Positions 1-11,920 of a stretch of 64,000 bases of DNA are shown here, one piece after another; positions within the stretch are counted from its first letter, which is position 1, and each line of letters opens with the position of its first letter. The stretch lies in assembly GCA_021397835.1 (NCBI GenBank), contig JAJFZO010000049.1, positions 2,299,001-2,363,000 of the forward strand, given 5' to 3'. Position numbers and translations under genes: made by a program. The notes beneath the pieces are model-generated. The model was not told where the DNA came from, did no database searches, and worked only from the letters and a program-made list of their open reading frames with translations. This DNA comes from Moringa oleifera. Its lineage: Eukaryota > Streptophyta > Magnoliopsida > Brassicales > Moringaceae.

Positions 1-1130
1 TCAAGATCTTTAAAATAAGATCAATATTTAATACATAATTTTGGTTTATTTAAATTATTAATAATAATAATTTATTTAATTAATAATAAAATTATCTATA
101 TTATTAAAATTATATACCACTAAAATATTGATCAAAAGGATTAAATAGAAATGAGTACCATATGGGTTATTATTTAACCGATGGTATATATCTTAAATGT
201 CTAAAAAAATATAAATATAAATTAAAATTTTAAATTATATTAATTATTTTAAAAATATTTATAAAATTTTTTATTGATAATTATTATTTATATTATTAAA
301 ATAATATTATAACACCAATTTGGTGTAAATGGATTGAAGATGAAAAAAATTTGATATTGAAATATTCTAAAAAGATTTTTTTAATATTAAATTGATGTTA
401 AATTTAATGTATAAGGTTGAAGATGTCCTAAGGGTTTGTTCAAGAAACTTTTGTGGACAAAAACTGAAAAAAAAAAGTTTTTTTTTTTGGTATTTAAGAT
501 TAGTTTGAAATAGAGTTATTGTTCAGTTCATCTGATATTACAGCATGATTTAAATTTCTAAAATTATCAATATAAAATAAACTATAATTTTAATTACAAA
601 TTTGAATATATATCAATTTATTTTAATTTTATTTCATATTTAATAAATACTTTTACTTCAAAATTCATGTAATGTGTTAAAAAAGTGTCTAAAAAATAGC
701 TACTTAAATCACTAAGTCTGGTGTTGAGGTTGAAAATGGAGGAAGCTAGAAGGGATAGGAGCGCTTGGCTGCATTATTTTGCATGCATTATGCAACTTAC
801 AGAGATATTTCACAAATTGATAAATATTTTGTATTTAAAATTTTTAAGGGTAATTAAATATCATTTATTTGTTTTTATAAAATATTATTTATATTATTTG
901 TATGATTTTTATATGTATTTTTTATTTTCAAATTAGATATCATGAATCATCATTTTGTTAAAGATTGATAAATGATATTTCATAAAGTTAGTGTATTAAC
1001 TTTTATTTTTTAAAATTTAGATTCTAGTTTTGGTTTTGATTTTGCTATTTTTTTTAATTAATGCCCATAAAATATTTAAATATAACAACGAAACCAAAAT
1101 GATAATATTGCTTTGCATGTTGGAAGTATC
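1..1130. other. AT-rich intergenic DNA
   Basis: This stretch is strongly AT-rich and full of short A and T runs. I see no coding exon, RNA gene or clear repeat boundary in it. Short open frames here are of the kind AT-rich DNA produces by chance. Confidence 0.6.
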
Positions 1131-2036
1131 CGACTTGAAGAACTCCATGACGCATAAATTGCAAACAAAACACTCAAATCTGATGCCGCTGAATCCAGCT
1201 CCCGTGGCTAACGCCATGGACTCCTGTCGTGCTCTTTCTTTTCCTCCTGTGGTTTGAGCCATCATAAGCAAGTCCATTTCAAAAGTACACTTCACAGCAG
1301 CACTGGTCTCTTGCATAACTGGAAGAATTGCTTCCACAGCTATCACCTTTCCATCATTCGGGATGGCAATATAACAATTCTTCAATATCTTTCAACCAAT
1401 GCTCGTCCTCACTTCAATCATGATGTATCCACTGCAAAACATGGATATATTTATTAAGTACCTACCGCACTTTCTTCCAACTTAGTTATAATTAATTGAT
1501 ATGAATGTTTAGTCAACAAATATATCATAAATCATAGTAAAAAGAATATCCAAATGTAAAACTTAAGGAGATGTTTAAGCATAGAATTATACATTCATGA
1601 AAATGGCATCACCTTTTGGAACACTTTTGAACATATCTCTCTTGACGTGTTCTACGCCTGCAGGTCGAATTCTCTGCGCTAGTAAAGTGATTTAATACAA
1701 AAGGCTATGTTAGAGATCGAACAGACGAACAGGGTAATACCAGGATAGGACTGGGCATGTTGTATGACATGAGGCAGGTCAAAGTTAAAACCCCTGATAC
1801 GACGGCATTTAATAGTGATGGCATTAAGATTGACTCCCAGACCGCCTCCCGCATCAACCAGTTGCTTGAGTTGCTCAAAGCCCTCGTAGCACTCTAAGAT
1901 TCTCTTCATAACAATGGTAGTCTGGTTAGACATAGCATCATTGAAAACTTGATTGAACCTTGGGTCTGATCCAGAGTACTCAAACAGTTGCACTCCATGG
2001 ACCTGTTCAAATGGAACTCCTCCTTCAAGTTGAGAC
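1131..2036 (-). pseudogene. Truncated COMT-family O-methyltransferase pseudogene (copy 1)
   Basis: This is a remnant of a caffeate/flavonoid-type SAM-dependent O-methyltransferase. On the minus strand I recognise exon 2 (2036-1741, with VHGVQLFEYSGSDPRFNQ and the SAM-loop relative DAGGGLG), exon 3 (1657-1593, [20 protein letters not shown]) and exon 4 (1431-1131, ending GFSGIRFECFVCN then VMEFFK). It is broken in four ways. Exon 1 (about 125 codons, present in copy 2) is missing. The catalytic-His block, normally [10 protein letters not shown], has Trp changed to TGA (1414-1416). One extra A near 1388-1395 shifts the frame. The terminal TAG is TCG (1131-1133). Exon 2 also lacks about five codons near its start compared with copy 2. 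Intron sequence next to exon 3 is partly shared with copy 2, so this is a DNA-level tandem duplicate rather than a retrocopy. Confidence 0.85.
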
Positions 2037-2983
2037 CTATATATGCAAGTCAATTAACCATTAACTGAAGCCACAAGATTATTCCATGGTCAGGTCTATG
2101 ACTCATGGCGATGACATTGATACTTTACCTGTTTTGATATATTAGAACAATCAATTGATCTTCCACAACAAACCAAGATTACATATCATATAATTAATAA
2201 GCTAGAAACTTACGAAAAACACGTTTTGGAAAATGAAGTCCAAAAAGAGAGTGGTGAATGACAACGTAGATTAGTGTTATTAATATATATTATATGTATA
2301 GAAAATCACATCAACTAGAATAATTCATTACAATGATATATTCACTTTTTTTGAATAAAATTATTTTCACTATTTTCGATCTGTCCCTCAAATTTAAATT
2401 ATTTTCAATATAAAATTTATTTTTTAATTTTTAAAATTTTTTTAACTGTGTAAATATAGAAAAATGTATATATTTTTACTATACATAAAATTTTAAAATT
2501 TTTTATGATGATAACTTAAATATTTTTTTAAGAATATTAAAAATTTTAAATCAAAATTGGTTATACTGAGATCTTCAATTTGAATATCTTTAATTTTATA
2601 AAATTTTTTAAAAAATAATTTAAATTAAATTGGTATATCAAAATTAATTTTTTTAAAAATAAGATTTTAATTAATAATATAAAATAAATATTAAAGTTTT
2701 ATAAGATCTTCACTCAATATTTTTTTTACTTTAGTAAAAAAACTTAAATTTAAATTTTTAATTTTTTTATTTTTTAATAAATTAAAAATTAAATTAAATT
2801 AAATTATTAAATATATAATAAACTTAATTGATTTTTCAAAGTGTGAAATAAACCACATATATAATGCAACTAGGCATTTTTTTTATATAAATTTATCCTA
2901 TATTGTTCCTAACCAGACAAGTTTAAATATTCAAATAACAACTACGGCAATGGTATAGCTTTGCATGCGAAAAACTAATATTT
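2037..2983. other. AT-rich spacer between the two O-methyltransferase copies
   Basis: This is AT-rich sequence with poly-A/T runs. The first exon expected for copy 1 should lie here on the minus strand, but I cannot find it. No other gene is visible. Confidence 0.55.
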
Positions 2984-4719
2984 CTACTTGAAGAACTCCA
3001 TAACACAGGAATTACAAGCAAAACATTCAAATCTGATGCCGCTGAATCCAGCTTCAGTTGCCAACGCCATGAACTCTTGTCGTGTTCGTTCTTTTCCTCC
3101 TTGGCATTGAGTCATCATAAGCACGTCCATTTGAGAAATATACTTACTGCAGCAGTAAAGGTGTCTGGCATAATGTCAAGAATTGCTTCAACAACTATTA
3201 CTTTTCCATCTTCAGGAATGGCACTGTAACAGTTCTTCAATAGCTTCAAGCAATGCTCATCGCTCCAGTCATGAAGTATCCACTGTAATAGATATATATG
3301 TATATTCTCATTAAGCTATGACGTCACTTTGATAGAACTTAATTATGGTTAATTAAGAATATTAAAAGAAGAAACAAATATGACGCCAAAATCATATGCC
3401 GTAAAGAGAACATCCAAAAGTAAGATTTAAGGAGAAATGCAAAGGTTTACCTTCATGAAAATGGCATCCCCTTTTGGAACACTTTGGAACATATCTCCCC
3501 CGATGTGCTCTACGCCTGCAAAATTAATCTTTTTCATTTAATTCTCTATAATGTGCAATGATTTAATTCAAAGGCCATCTTGGTTATCGTAATGACTAAA
3601 ATAATTTAATACGAAGGCCTAGTGATTGAATAATGAAAAGGGTAATACCAGGATAGAAGGGGGCCTGTTGTATGACATGAGGGAGGTCAAAATTAATACC
3701 CTTAATATGGGGGTATTTAGTAGTGATGGCGTTAAGATTGACTCCCAGGCTGCCTCCTACATCGACCAGTTGCTTGACTTGCTTAAAGCCCTTGTACGAC
3801 TCAAGGATTCTCTTCATAACAATGGTAGTCTGGTTAGACATTGCAACATTGAAAGCCTGATTGAACCTTGGATCCAATCCAGGGTACTCAAACATTTGCA
3901 CTCCATGGACCCTGTCAAATGGAAGTACTCCTTCCAGCACTGCCTCTTTAAGTTGAGACCTGCAATAAGCGAACCCACTAACTGGAGCTATGTATATATT
4001 ATGCTAATTAATCCCATATTGTTATTATTAATTTTCACTTAAGCATTACTTTGATCTTATTGTTTGAGAAAGAGATAATTAACTTCTGTCTGAGGCTCCA
4101 ATATGAGCCATGAATATGCTTCACCTGTATTGATTAGTTAGAGCAATCAATCCACTGCCAGAAGCAAGATTACATAAATTTGCTCCACATATAGAAACTA
4201 AAGACATATATTTTGGTCCGCGAATTAACCTCTGAAAAACACGGCTTTGGAAAATAATGGCAAAAAAGAGAGTGAATAATGCTGTGAATGTATAAATGAC
4301 TAATTAAGAGGAAAGGGAAGAGAAAGAGAATGAATAGCTGACCAGCTTTCTAATATGATCTTGTCCTGAATTAATGCCATGACGGGGCCAAACGAAAGTC
4401 CATCTTCATTCCGAACGAAGTACCTGCACACAGGAGCTAAGCTGTAGAGTCTCTCTGAATTAACCACAGAGCAAGCTACCACACCGTGGCTGGCAAGAAG
4501 TCTGAGGAGCCTGTCCACCATCATCGGAGCGCCAGGGTTCCTACAGGCAGGCATCTGCGCTGTTATCTCTGCGGCCGAGAGCTTGGCACCACCACCAACT
4601 TTGGCTATTATCTCCAAAATACCAAGATCTATAGCTGCTTGCATGGCCATTCGCAGCACTGAGCCTAGCACAAGGTGCATTGCGTATGCAAACGTCTCCT
4701 CTTCTTGCTCCTCGCCCAT
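2984..4719 (-). pseudogene. COMT-family O-methyltransferase, frameshifted in last exon (copy 2)
   Basis: This is a nearly whole gene for a plant class II O-methyltransferase, which transfers methyl from SAM to a phenolic hydroxyl in the cytosol. Exons on the minus strand are 4719-4343 (dimerisation domain, starting MGEEQEEETFAYAMHL), 3959-3649 (ESWSQLKEAV at the junction, then the SAM motif [11 protein letters not shown]), 3515-3451 ([20 protein letters not shown]) and 3282-2984. All joins are GT-AG and keep frame. The last exon carries the catalytic His in [12 protein letters not shown] net +2 (or -1) shift between about 3131 and 3168 then replaces the expected reading and hits TGA at 3115-3117. 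Beyond it, the original frame continues as [19 protein letters not shown] to a proper TAG at 2984-2986. The product would lose about the last 50 residues, which help form the substrate pocket. I call it a pseudogene; a sequencing error in one place is the alternative. The substrate cannot be predicted. Confidence 0.85.
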
Positions 4720-4788
4720 AATTCTATGCTGCGTTCCTTCAGAGCTCCATAACTTTTGCTTCTCTTAATTAAAATTTCCTTTTTACAA

Positions 4789-5573
4789 CATGTTTGGTTC
4801 GTAGGAATATCAATTCTTTTCCTACTTTATTCCGTACGAAATTATTTTTTCAATGTTTGATTCATTTTTATCACAGAATTGTAATTCTTCAATTAATTTC
4901 TATTCCTTGAAAACCTGGAATAGCTATTCCGAAATGAACTCTCGAAATAATTATTCCATGAAAACAAAAAATTACTATATTTTTCTATTCCTAACATACC
5001 CTTGATAAAATTTTTAAATTTCGATCATATATATATATAATAACTTTATTTTTTTATTTTTTAAATAATTTATAAAAATAAAAATATTATTATTATAAAA
5101 ATATTAATTAATATTAAATTTAATTTTATAATATTAATATTTAAAAATAAAAAATAATTATTAACATATTATTTAGTTAATATTATTTTTATAATAATAA
5201 CATTTTTTATTTTTTAAATAATTTATCAAAAAATAAAAAATACTACTTTTATTAAAATATTAATTAATATTAACATTAATTTTATAATATTAATATTTAA
5301 AATAAAAACAATTATTAATATATTATTTAATTAATATTATTTTAATAAAAAATTAATTTAATTATAATTAATTTAATTAAAGGATGTACTAGTCTTTTAA
5401 ATTTGCTTCAATTTCTTTTCTATTTTATTCTTTGATGAACTAAACACATGAAAATAAATTCATACTCTATTCAATTTTAATAAACTAAATATAATAATAT
5501 TTATTTATTTATTTTTATTTTTAAAAAATATTTTTTTTAATTTTTTTATTCTATTTCATGAACCAAACACATC
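4789..5573. mobile_element. MITE-like element with TGTTTGGTTC terminal inverted repeats
   Basis: The left end has TGTTTGGTTC at 4791-4800 and the right end has its reverse complement GAACCAAACA at 5560-5569. Both are followed inward by related GAAT/AAATAG-type sequence. The interior is very AT-rich and has no coding capacity. A second, imperfect copy of the right end (GAACTAAACACATG) lies near 5436-5452, so a nested or tandem insertion is possible. It sits just upstream of O-methyltransferase copy 2. I cannot fix a target-site duplication. Ends of this type are common in plant non-autonomous DNA transposons, but the superfamily is not assigned. Confidence 0.55.
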
Positions 5574-8500
5574 ATTAGTTAATAACGCACAATGGGCTAA
5601 TACGGACTAGTACGTGTGAGAACTGACACAACGAGGAAACCCACTAAGATATATTGACAAATCCATGACAGCGGCACTTGACTTCCTACTGGCAGGGGCT
5701 TTCCAATTTAAGTAGGGAATAGGTTTTCTTTTTTTGAAAAAAAAAAAAAGACAAAGACAGAGAATATAGGTGTCATGTTGATTGAGAGGAAATAATTAGA
5801 AAAAATTAAAATAAATTTTCTATACATCAATTTAAATATTTCATTTAAATATTTTTTATGTACATGATTTTATATAACATAATTTAAAATTTTTCCTTTT
5901 ATTCTTGTGATGACCAAACAGTGGAAGGCGAGATTTGCATGCTGTGATTAACATGATAATATCTTCTTACAATGCATGCAGGCGGGTCTGCAGACATGCT
6001 AGCCACTTAAAGATTGCTGGAGATGATGTTTGGCCTCTCGCCCGATTAATTAGCAGCAAGAAAAGTGTTTGATGGAAGAGTGATTTGTGTAATTCTCTTG
6101 GAGCAATTATTGTTCCGACAGAGAAGATAAAACCTCCTGTTGTTGAATTTCCCAGAGCCACTTACGTCCACATGGTGCAAATCTTTTCCGATTCGTGCCT
6201 TATCGGAATATCTTTCGGTTTACTTATTTTATTTTGATTATGTTGTTAATAAAAAATAAAAAGTATTATTTTATTAAATTATTTTATATATTTATTAATA
6301 TATATAACAGAAAATTATCCATTTTAATTTTAAAAAAATTTAATTTAAAAATGTTCTTAATTACTAATTTTGATAGTTTTTAGCTCTTTTTAATTTAATT
6401 GAAACTAAAATACCATTACTTGCAAAAGTGGTCAACTCAGGCTTTTTTTTTCAAATATTTTTTATAAATATTATTAATTTTTTAAATTAAATTTTAATAA
6501 AAATCAAAAATTTAAATTGAAGATAATTTGCAATAAATTTTGATTTAAAATTTTTTATAAATATAAAAAATATTTATGTTAATTAAAAAATATTTAAAAT
6601 ATTTAAATATTAAATATATTTTAAAAAATTATACTAACAAAAATTTTAAAAAATTACAAAAATAATATGTTAATAAAAAATTATTTAAATTTGATAGATG
6701 AAATAAAAATAAAGTTTAAAATCTATTTTAATAATAAAAATAATAATAATATTTTATAATTATTTTCATTAATGTTCAATTTAAATAAAATTAATAATTT
6801 AAAATTTTATTTGAAAATATTTTAAAATTATAATTTGATTAAAAAAATAGCATAAAATCTAAAGTTTAAAATAATATTTATTTTTTATTTTAAAAATAAA
6901 AGCAAACTATTTTTTTACTTTATTTTTTTAAAATTTATAATCAAAAACTTATTTTACTCTTTAAAATTATCGTATTTGCAATAAATTAAAGTACGAAAAT
7001 CAATTTCTAATGATTGGAAAGATAATTTAAATTAATGTATTTGACAAAGTATTTGCAAACAAAGCTAGTACCGTTTTTTACAAGTATTGAGTTGGATTGA
7101 AACCGATACACCTAGTTATGTTTTTTTTTTTTTTTTGATATCTAACATGCATATATCATTTTTTAGATTGTTCTATAATATTTTTTTCTAGCATTCAATG
7201 ATTTTATTTAAACATACAATAAGATACGATTCCGCTTTGAATCCATGATAGACTAATAAATAATTCGTACAAAATTTAAAATATCTTTATGAAGTAATAT
7301 TTTCATATATCTTTCAAATGCATAAATCCACCATAAATACATAAAACCATATAGTTTACTTCTCTAATAAAATAAACGGTGAAATATTAAATCATAATAT
7401 CAAAGTAATTGAGAGAAAAATATTTGTTTAGTAAGCATATATAGAATTGTCACAAATTCTTATTGGATTCTATCTAACTTTCAAATATCTAAGTTGTTTA
7501 GACAATATGCAAAGTATATAAGAATGAGTTATTGCATTAAAGTATAACAATCAAGAGATTTTAGCCCATATAGTTTTAAGTCTTACAAAAAGATAAGATT
7601 TTTAGTGTTAGAGGAATACTCATTTGGTATCTTATTTTCATTACGTATTTTATAAAATCTATTTTATTATCTATCGATAATGTGTAGTACGTAAATATTA
7701 GAAGTATACAACTGCTACTAACTAATGATTTCAATTTGATTAGGCTTTAATTTTAACTCTTCAAAATCCATTTTAGTAGCCAATTCATTCTTAGATTTTT
7801 TTTTTTTTATAATAACAAACAATGTGCCTACAAGACTATCATATATATTGTGTGAATAACATCATGCACATATATGACATGCAAAGATTTTCAATATGAT
7901 AAGTTAATCAAAATTGATAATATCTTTATTATTTCGTGTGTTTTAATTTTTTAAACTTTTTTGCATGATTTTTGTAAATCATGAACTCTGATAACGATTA
8001 TGGAGTCATTTTAAATTCTTGTTACTCATTACATTTTTGTTTTTTAATTTATGATAAGATTGATATCATGGTAAGATTTTTTTTGTATCCAACACACACA
8101 ATATCATCTCATTATGTTATAAATGATACGTGTGAATGTTCTTGGCACAGTTTGAAAACAAAGATTTGTCTTTCTAGACTCTTTGGCACATGTGCCTTAA
8201 GCTTAAAATAAGAAACTTGGTAACAAATGAATAATAGACTTTTAAGTTTTTTTTTTCCTCGTTACTTGAAAACCAATATTAAATAATAAAAAAATATAGA
8301 ATTAAAGCAATATATAACTGTTTTTTCAGGTATTAAGTTTGGGGAAAACATCACTGCAAAAGATGGGAAAGGCACCTTTGATTTTTATTGATCTTTCTAA
8401 ATTATTTATTATATTTTTATTTTTATTCAGTAAGTTAAATTTTTAATTAAAAATATAAATATCATACTATTTTTATTTTATCTTATATTTAATAAATGTT

Positions 8501-9190
8501 TTTTTTTTCAAGTTTCATGTTAATAAATATTTTTATAATATATTATTTTTGTTGACAAGAGGTTAGAAAGTCATTTTTAATACAACTTGAATGGAAAACC
8601 TTGATAAAAATAATTATCCAGTAAATCAAAGTTAGTGACTTTTGCCTTATCAATAGGATTGTACATAATATTTTTCCTTTTTTTGAATATATGTTGCAAA
8701 GGTTCATGTTAATAATAATAATAATTTTTATAGATCATATTTAAAGCAGTAAATAGGAGTTTTTTGCATCTATGTTAAGAAAAAAAAATATAAGAATAAG
8801 TTTATGTGTGATAATTAAAAAGAAAGAGATAAGAAGCAAGCAATAACCCGATTTTTGTCATCATTAAGTATAATATAATATTTTTTTTAAAAAAATGAAC
8901 ATAAAACCTAATCAATCCTATAGCAATTAGAAAAATTAGATAAAAATAAAACATTATATATCCATAAAGAAAACAAAATTACTGAATTCATTAAACCCTA
9001 ATTCATGCCCAAATTTTTTCACAAGTAAAATGAGTACAAGGGAAAAAAAAGGAGTTTATGAAAAGAATGGAAAAAAAAGAAAGAAAGTATGCTCTTGTTG
9101 ATGAGAGAGAAAATTAAAAATATATAAAAACAATAAAAAAAAAATAAAATGGCTTATTTAAGTCATTTTTACATTCCCATTTTCGTACTA
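5574..9190. other. Long AT-rich intergenic region
   Basis: About 3.6 kb with no supported gene, largely poly-A/T-rich DNA. One less AT-rich island lies at about 5930-6190. Inside it a plus-strand frame stays open at about 6079-6237 and contains KIKPPVVEFPRATYVHMVQI, which I do not recognise. The frame before it has stops, so at best it is a gene remnant. Confidence 0.5.
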
Positions 9191-9198
9191 GCTCCCCA

Positions 9199-9233
9199 CC
9201 CCCCCCCCCCCCCCCCCAAAAAAAAAAAAAAAA
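9199..9233. repeat. Homopolymer pair: C19 followed by A16
   Basis: An unbroken run of 19 C (9199-9217) is followed directly by 16 A (9218-9233). The minus strand therefore carries G19, which could form a G-quadruplex, with an i-motif possible on the plus strand. It lies about 1 kb upstream of the LHY leader. Such runs are also common places for length errors in sequencing. Confidence 0.85.
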
Positions 9234-9536
9234 TTTACAGTTAAAAGTACTATGGAAGAACGAGAAACCGTTGCCTGCATTACTTGAAGTTGTTGGATGG
9301 GTCCCAGCCTTTCTTAGGGAGCCCATGGAAATCCAATTCGGCCCCATAAAATATGGGCTTTACTGGGGAACCAGCCCAGTTAGAAATGGACAGTCCTGAT
9401 TGGAAAAGCAAAAAGCAACAGATAATGAAGTGCCACGCGGTAGAGACCGTCCTAGCTGCAGCGTACGTTCCAGATCTAGTGGGCTTTGACTAAAAGTTCT
9501 ATCCGTCAAAAGTAAAACAGTTAAGCACGTCCCTTC

Positions 9537-9542
9537 CACGTG
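9537..9542. promoter_or_regulatory. G-box CACGTG in the LHY upstream region
   Basis: A perfect CACGTG palindrome in the context TTCCACGTGCC, about 0.5-0.6 kb upstream of the inferred LHY leader. A further CACGT core lies just before it (about 9526-9530). G-boxes in clock-gene promoters bind bHLH/bZIP factors such as PIFs. Binding here is inference. Confidence 0.5.
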
Positions 9543-9740
9543 CCAGAACCGTACTATTCGCACTGGTGCTGCCTTGCGCACGCTCGGGGAAACCTGACTG
9601 GACCTACCACCACTTTACCCACTCCAACCGCCACGTATCAGTCCTTAATGCCAAGCTGGCGCAACATCGTCCGCTTTTTCATGCATGTTCGTACAGGGTG
9701 ACCTGATAAAACCGGTCTCCCAACTACAAGCTAAGTCACG

Positions 9741-9751
9741 GTGGGCCCCAC
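9741..9751. promoter_or_regulatory. Class I TCP-type site GTGGGCCCCAC upstream of LHY
   Basis: GTGGGCCCCAC is a near-palindrome containing a class I TCP core (GTGGGNCC) on both strands. In Arabidopsis the LHY sister gene CCA1 is repressed by the TCP protein CHE through a TCP site in its promoter, so the position a few hundred bases upstream of the leader is suggestive. Function is inferred from the motif alone. Confidence 0.5.
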
Positions 9752-10324
9752 GGATCACGGCTTAAGGCGCTTTTACTGGCTTAACCTCACAGTCTGGAAA
9801 TTTGTGGCTGAGATTTGAAGATGACACCCAACAAGCAAAGGCCAAAAGCAAAATTGTGGAAACCAACAAAAGGGTGGGCTTTATGACAAATCAGCCACTA
9901 AGTTTCTGCCACTTGGCGCGATCTTGTCATCCCGCTTCCTCCCATCTCTCTTCCGCGCTCGCTCCCCAGTTTGCCCTTCCTTCCTTGGCAGCCTCAAATA
10001 AAATCCTCCATTTTTTTCTTTTTCGGAAAAATAAATCCTCAAGAAATTATAGTGGCTGAGATTGCTCCAGTGTCCCCCAAACTGTAGTTTCTGGTAACTT
10101 AGGTCTCACCGAAAACACTGCCTAGACTCCTTGCTCTCACATCTTTCTCTCTTTCTTTCTCGCTTCGTCTTTCCTTTCTGTGAATTTCGTATGCAGTTCT
10201 CCGATCCACACTGCTAGATTTAAACCACCATTGGAGGAAAATATGGGTTCTCTGGCGTGTTTCCGGTGAATTTGGACTGCGTATCATCTTCTGTTCCACC
10301 GGTGCTTCTCGAGTTACTACTTCG

Positions 10325-11091
10325 ATGGCTTTCTCAGAAGGTACTCTCTTGCATTTCTAGGGCTTTTACCTTTTTTTCTCTCAGTTTGGTTGCAGAGAAA
10401 ATTCAGGAAACGTGAAACATAACTCTTACATTCGTTTTCCTGTCATCTCTCCCCAACTAAGCTAACTTAGTTGCTTGGGAAAAGTTGAGGTTGTTCAATG
10501 GAGAGAAATATATTAAATTTGACAAGATTTTCTCAGCAACCGAACAGAGAGCTTACATTTTTAGAGTGGATAAAGTATTGAAGCCTTATTGAAAGGTGGA
10601 TATCAAAGAAGTGGTTGGTTACTGATCGAAGTTTCTGTCTTTCTTTTTTTTCACATTCTAAAGGTTTTGGCATCTACGCGTTCGTTTTGGTGAGGATTCT
10701 GAATAAAGGAATTTTCTTTTAAGTTCTTTCGGAGAAGCGTCTCCCTCTCCCTGTGTTACGGTGGATTCTAGAAGATTTTGTAGGATTTATTTCAGTTAAT
10801 ATCTACTAGTTAAGTCCTTATGCACCATTGGAATGCTTAATTGCGAACTGTTGATACAAAACGACGGATCTCTAGCGATTGTTGCTTTTCTCTTTTGCAG
10901 TAGTATTGACTTATCAGGTCCTCTCAATTGGGACTACAAAGACGGCCTTGCTATTAATAGTATTCCATGTTGCCAGAAATGAAAGGATTTGTATGTTTTA
11001 TCCCCTACTCATTAGAGAGGATTTGAAGCAGCTTCAGCTGCTCAGGTCCGATGATGGACACATACTCCTCTGGAGAAGAACTGATTGTTAA
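10325..11091 (+). promoter_or_regulatory. LHY 5' leader with an intron and upstream ORFs
   Basis: The inferred leader exon 1 ends at 10340 (CTCAGAAG|GTACTC) and leader/coding exon 2 starts at 10901 after TTTTGCAG. Exon 2 contains a 19-codon upstream ORF at 10967-11026 (MLPEMKGFVCFIPYSLERI), ending 24 bases before the first LHY ATG and independent of how the leader is spliced. If exon 1 joins at 10901, an ATG at 10325 opens a second ORF of 68 codons. It runs to 11091, overlapping the LHY start out of frame. With an alternative acceptor ending at 10917 the same ATG gives only 26 codons. Both point to translational control by reinitiation or leaky scanning. Leader splicing is not proven. Confidence 0.5.
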
Positions 11092-11877
11092 GGTAATGTA
11101 AATTGGAGGCTTTCTTTTTCCTTCGAGCCTTCTTCTTCTTCTTCTTCTTCTTCTTCTTTTTTGGGTGGTGGGGAGGGGAGGAATTTAAATGATGGAAGTA
11201 AATATATTTCTGAACATGTCAATTATGAGTTTTTCTTAATGTTAGACAAGAAAGCCATATACAATTACAAAGCAACGTGAGAGATGGACAGAGGAGGAGC
11301 ATAATAGGTTCTTAGAAGCCTTGAAGCTCTATGGACGAGCTTGGCAGCGCATAGAAGGTCATAATTTTCTTCTACCTTTCATCTTTCCATATTCTATTGG
11401 TTATTCATCTACTGCTGGAACTGCAATTTATGCCACTTGGAGGTGTGCCTTTGCAATTATATTTTACAATTCTATTGAACTGACTTCAATGGATATTCCA
11501 ACTAGGGTTGACATGAAGTGCTATTCTTTTTTGTATTTTCTCCTAATTGGAGATCTGTCTCTTCCCTTCTTCCCTCCTTCCCTTCTGTCTCTTTCTGGTG
11601 CTGTGCAGAACACATAGGAACCAAGACTGCTGTGCAGATCAGAAGTCACGCACAGAAGTTCTTTTCAAAGGTCAATTGGTTCCTTCTTGCCTTAATGCTT
11701 GATCAAATGTGTACTTCTGCTTCTAGTTGCTTAACTCTGCTTGAAATAAGCTGTGAAGCTTTATTGATCCTCGCACTGCAGTTCCAGATTTGATTACAGC
11801 TGTGATTATTTTTCCTTACAGTTTATGTTTTACATACATACATATATATATACATACATGCATACATACATATATAT

Positions 11878-11920
<43 letters not shown>

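Noticed and set aside
9114..9347. Minus-strand open frame with a glycine run
   Set aside because: The glycines come from the C19 homopolymer; the rest has no domain and no splice context.
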